A stretch of DNA of 64,000 nucleotides from assembly GCA_900142905.1 (NCBI GenBank), contig FSRV01000001.1, positions 3,596,001 to 3,660,000 on the forward strand, read 5' to 3'. The notes under the pieces were generated by a model. That model worked only from the letters and a program-made list of their open reading frames with translations, did not search any database and was not told the DNA's origin. The stretch comes from Burkholderia sp. GAS332 (GTDB lineage Bacteria > Pseudomonadota > Gammaproteobacteria > Burkholderiales > Burkholderiaceae). Position 1 is the stretch's first letter. Every line of letters begins with the position of its first letter. Positions 61,461 through 64,000 of this stretch are shown here, one piece after another. The position numbers and the translations under genes are program-made.

Positions 61461-62966
61461 GTAAGCGCTTTCCACGCGAAGCCGGCCCGCCACCGGCGGC
61501 GGCAGTTTCGAAGCGGCCTGCGTCGCTCCGCTTCCGGCCAGCGCATAAGCCACGCAGCGTTTTGCTAACACCTCGGTCGGATCGACAAGCTGCACCACCG
61601 ACCCATCTGGCCGCGCCAGCGTTGAACCACGCAGCAGCAGCGGCAACTCGGTGCAGCCCAGCACAATGACCTGTACGCCTTGCGCGACCAGGTCATCCAC
61701 CGCTGCGGCGACGTCATCACAGCACTCGCCTGACGTGTAGCCCGCCTTGGCGCCGCGCGCCCCGTAAATCGCGTTCATGAGCCGGGCCTGGGCGGCCTCG
61801 GCCGGCGCGATCTGCGCGAAGCCGCACGCTTCGAGCGGCTTCTCATAGACTCCGCTCGCCAGCGTGCCCGAGGTGGCCAGCATACCGACTTCGCGCAAGC
61901 TCGGGAAGGCCTCACGCAAATAATCGGCGGTACAGGTCAGCATATTGACGATCGGCACGGTCAACGACGGCTGGATCCGTTCGACGAACGCATGCGCCGT
62001 ATTGCAGGGAATCGCGATGAGATCGGCGCCACCCTCTTCGAGTTTCTTACAGGCGGCATAGAGCGCGAGTGTCGGATCGTCGCCCTTGCCGAGCAGCGCT
62101 TCAGTGCGGTCCGGAATCTGCGGATTTTGCTCGACCATCACTTTGATGTGGTCCTGATCGCGCGCGGCCGGTGTGTTGCGCACTAGTTTCGCCATGAAAT
62201 CGACCGTCGCCGCCGGGCCGACACCGCCCAGCACGCCGATCTTGAAACGCCGCTCCGGCTGCGAATATTGCGCCGCCGCGACGTAGCGCGCGTAGACCAG
62301 ATTGCTATCGACGAACGGCACTTCCAGCGTGCCGAGCGCGCGCGCCACCAGAGAGATTTCGGCAAGCCCGGGCAGGATGATCTCAGCGCCTTGCGCGATG
62401 AGGTCCGCACACGCCGCGCGCAGCAACTCGACTGGCTGACCGTAAAGACGGCCGCTTTTGATGCCTTCGTCGCTGCACACGGCACGCGTTACGCGATCGA
62501 CTCCCGCTTCGTCACGCGGATGCAGGACGTCGAACTGCGCGCTGTCGAAATAGCGTTCAAAGAGACCGTTACCGCGGATCGCGTCGGACGTCAGCACGCC
62601 GACGCGGCGAACCGACGGAAACGCTTGCCGCACATGCGCCAGGAGCGCAGCCATGAGGTTGGCGATCGGTAAAGCCACGTTCGCCGAGAGTTCGTCGATG
62701 AAGGTGTGACTGAGGAAGCACGGCAAGACGATCGCGTCGACACCGCGTTTCTCGAAGGCGCGAATCGTATCGAACACGTGGATCTTGAACGGCGCACTCG
62801 CGGCGCTTTGCGAAGCCGGTCCAGCCCACGATTGCGGCTCGAGGACGAAATCAAATGGCTTCGCCGCGCCGGGCCGGCGCCAGGCGGTGCTCATCCTGCT
62901 CAATACGTCGACGCTGGCGAGCGGCGACGCGCCTGTCACGACACCCAGCGAACGATGACGATACAT
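61455..62966 (-). CDS. Fused double-domain Asp/Glu racemase-family protein
   Basis: 503 residues made of two Asp/Glu-racemase-like units. The C-terminal unit (~242-500, starting IGVLGGVGPAATVDFM) has both catalytic cysteines: Cys321 in IPCNTAH and Cys438 in LGCTELPLL. The N-terminal unit (~5-235) has only the first (Cys83 in LPCFLSHTF); the second site reads GLAEISL, with Leu201 where Cys is expected. So one active racemase (probably aspartate or a related amino acid) is fused to a catalytically impaired unit that may bind ligand or regulate. Single domains are the norm (~230-240 residues). It lies near an MFS transporter. Confidence 0.88.
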   Translation of the reverse strand: MYRHRSLGVVTGASPLASVDVLSRMSTAWRRPGAAKPFDFVLEPQSWAGPASQSAASAPFKIHVFDTIRAFEKRGVDAIVLPCFLSHTFIDELSANVALPIANLMAALLAHVRQAFPSVRRVGVLTSDAIRGNGLFERYFDSAQFDVLHPRDEAGVDRVTRAVCSDEGIKSGRLYGQPVELLRAACADLIAQGAEIILPGLAEISLVARALGTLEVPFVDSNLVYARYVAAAQYSQPERRFKIGVLGGVGPAATVDFMAKLVRNTPAARDQDHIKVMVEQNPQIPDRTEALLGKGDDPTLALYAACKKLEEGGADLIAIPCNTAHAFVERIQPSLTVPIVNMLTCTADYLREAFPSLREVGMLATSGTLASGVYEKPLEACGFAQIAPAEAAQARLMNAIYGARGAKAGYTSGECCDDVAAAVDDLVAQGVQVIVLGCTELPLLLRGSTLARPDGSVVQLVDPTEVLAKRCVAYALAGSGATQAASKLPPPVAGRLRVESAYG

Positions 62967-63053
62967 GATGGCTTCCCCTGTCGTTTTTCATTTCGCCTTG
63001 ATATTAGGATGCTTTTGGGGATTCAGGATGATGTTAACCACGAAATAGCGGGT

Positions 63054-64000
63054 TTATGCCTGGGACACTTCGACAACCTCTCGCGCCGCGCCTCGCTTGC
63101 GGCGCTCCAAGGTGCTGATACAAACCAGCGAGACCCCGGCGAGGCAACTATAGAACGCCGCCAACGGCCACCATGCGCCCGGATATCGATGCGCGAGCAA
63201 CGTCCCGATCAAAGGCGTCAAGCCACCCGCCAATGCAGCACACACCTGGTAAGACAACGAAATAGCCGAATACCGGACTCGCACCTCGAACGCGGTCGAC
63301 ATAAAACCGGCCATCACCGCATAAGAACTCGACATGCACATCACCGCCAGCGCGATGCCGACCACGATCGCCACCGGCCGCCCGGTCGATACCAGCGCGA
63401 ACATCGGATACGGCGAAAGCATCGCCAACGCCGCCGCGCCCTTCAAAAACCTTCCAGTACCGATCCGTTGCGCAAACCACCCGGAACCCAGTTGCGTGAA
63501 CAACTGAATAAACGCCACCACGAACAGACAATCGAGAATCAGCGAACGATCGAGCCCAAGCGTCTGCGTCGTGTAGTTCAGCATGAACGTGTTGACGAAC
63601 CAGGCGCCGGCCACGCCGATCACATTCGCGCCAAGACACAAGAGCACCGTGCGCCACGCATCGCGCACCACCTCGGCGACCGGCAGCGCCGCGACTCGCC
63701 GCTGCGCTTTCAGCGCTTTGAATTCAGGCGATTCGTCGACACCCGCGCGGATCAGCAAACCCACTACCAGCAACACCGCACTGGCAAGAAACGGCAGGCG
63801 CCAGCCCCAGCTGAGAAACGCTTCCTTATCCATCGACGCCACCGCGCGAAACGCGAGCAGCGACAGGATCAACCCCGCCGGGCTGCCGAGCTGCGCAAAC
63901 GAAGCGAAGAAAGTACGCCGCCCCTGCGGCGCATGTTCGCTTGCCATCAGCACCGCGCCGCCCCACTCGCCGCCGATTGCGATGCCCTGCGCGACGCGCA
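63054..64000 (-). CDS. MFS transporter, metabolite:proton symporter type (cut by right edge)
   Basis: The C-terminal ~315 residues are in the window; the frame stays open through base 64000. The visible part begins GIAIGGEWGGAVLMASEHAP, the helix 5 motif of the ShiA/ProP/KgtP-like metabolite symporters, followed by RRTFFASFAQLGSPAGLILS, a central charged loop (DESPEFKALKAQRRVAALP) and the last six helices. These carry organic acids or betaine-like compounds with protons. No start or promoter is visible. Confidence 0.9.
   Translation of the reverse strand, partial: RVAQGIAIGGEWGGAVLMASEHAPQGRRTFFASFAQLGSPAGLILSLLAFRAVASMDKEAFLSWGWRLPFLASAVLLVVGLLIRAGVDESPEFKALKAQRRVAALPVAEVVRDAWRTVLLCLGANVIGVAGAWFVNTFMLNYTTQTLGLDRSLILDCLFVVAFIQLFTQLGSGWFAQRIGTGRFLKGAAALAMLSPYPMFALVSTGRPVAIVVGIALAVMCMSSSYAVMAGFMSTAFEVRVRYSAISLSYQVCAALAGGLTPLIGTLLAHRYPGAWWPLAAFYSCLAGVSLVCISTLERRKRGAAREVVEVSQA

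Overview
The window looks like a piece of a Paraburkholderia/Burkholderia chromosome. Codon use is uniformly high-GC, and it carries several burkholderial hallmarks: short-leader trimeric porins, DUF4148 exported proteins, a double-length UvrA, a long-form LeuA, and a dispersed hairpin repeat beginning almost directly after stop codons. I read no rRNA, tRNA, CRISPR array, phage or IS transposase. The assignment is inferred from gene content, not from a search.

Layout. 1-7.3 kb: end of an HMW1C-type glycosyltransferase, an Ala-rich lipoprotein, a CadD-type transporter, a methyltransferase lipoprotein, then leuA behind a textbook leucine attenuator. 7.3-14.2 kb: regulators (LysR, GlxA/AraC), a GNAT, an EamA exporter and a dTDP-sugar epimerase, plus an A+T-rich gap. 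14.2-21.1 kb: an orphan OmpR-type regulator followed by an RND permease/fusion-protein/outer-membrane-lipoprotein pump operon. 21.1-29.4 kb: two porins, two DUF4148 proteins, a tiny lipoprotein, an inverted pair of dispersed repeats around a tandem repeat, and a three-gene signalling operon with one response regulator whose receiver has lost its catalytic residues. 29.4-32.9 kb: a flavoprotein overlapping a large protein I cannot assign. 33.4-46.3 kb: nine tightly packed minus-strand genes, yejABEF-tldD-pmbA-GNAT-GNAT-RND. 46.5-54.2 kb: a TonB-dependent receptor, an XRE-cupin regulator and a tonB-exbB-exbD-exbD-TPR operon, all in the same direction. 55.2-64 kb: a tandem UvrA, a double-domain Asp/Glu racemase and an MFS transporter cut by the window edge.

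How the genes may work together. The most suggestive assembly is 33.4-54.2 kb. It could move a peptide from outside to cytoplasm (TonB receptor with its own energiser, then the YejABEF importer), cut it (TldD/PmbA), N-acetylate the products (two YhhY-like GNATs) and pump something out (RND). That fits peptide scavenging, or handling of a Trojan-horse peptide antibiotic of the microcin C kind. The flavoprotein plus large unknown protein at 29.4-32.9 kb is the other candidate for undescribed chemistry: its arrangement resembles LodA/LodB-type quinocofactor oxidases, but I could not find the LodA signature. The leu attenuator is the best supported regulatory element.
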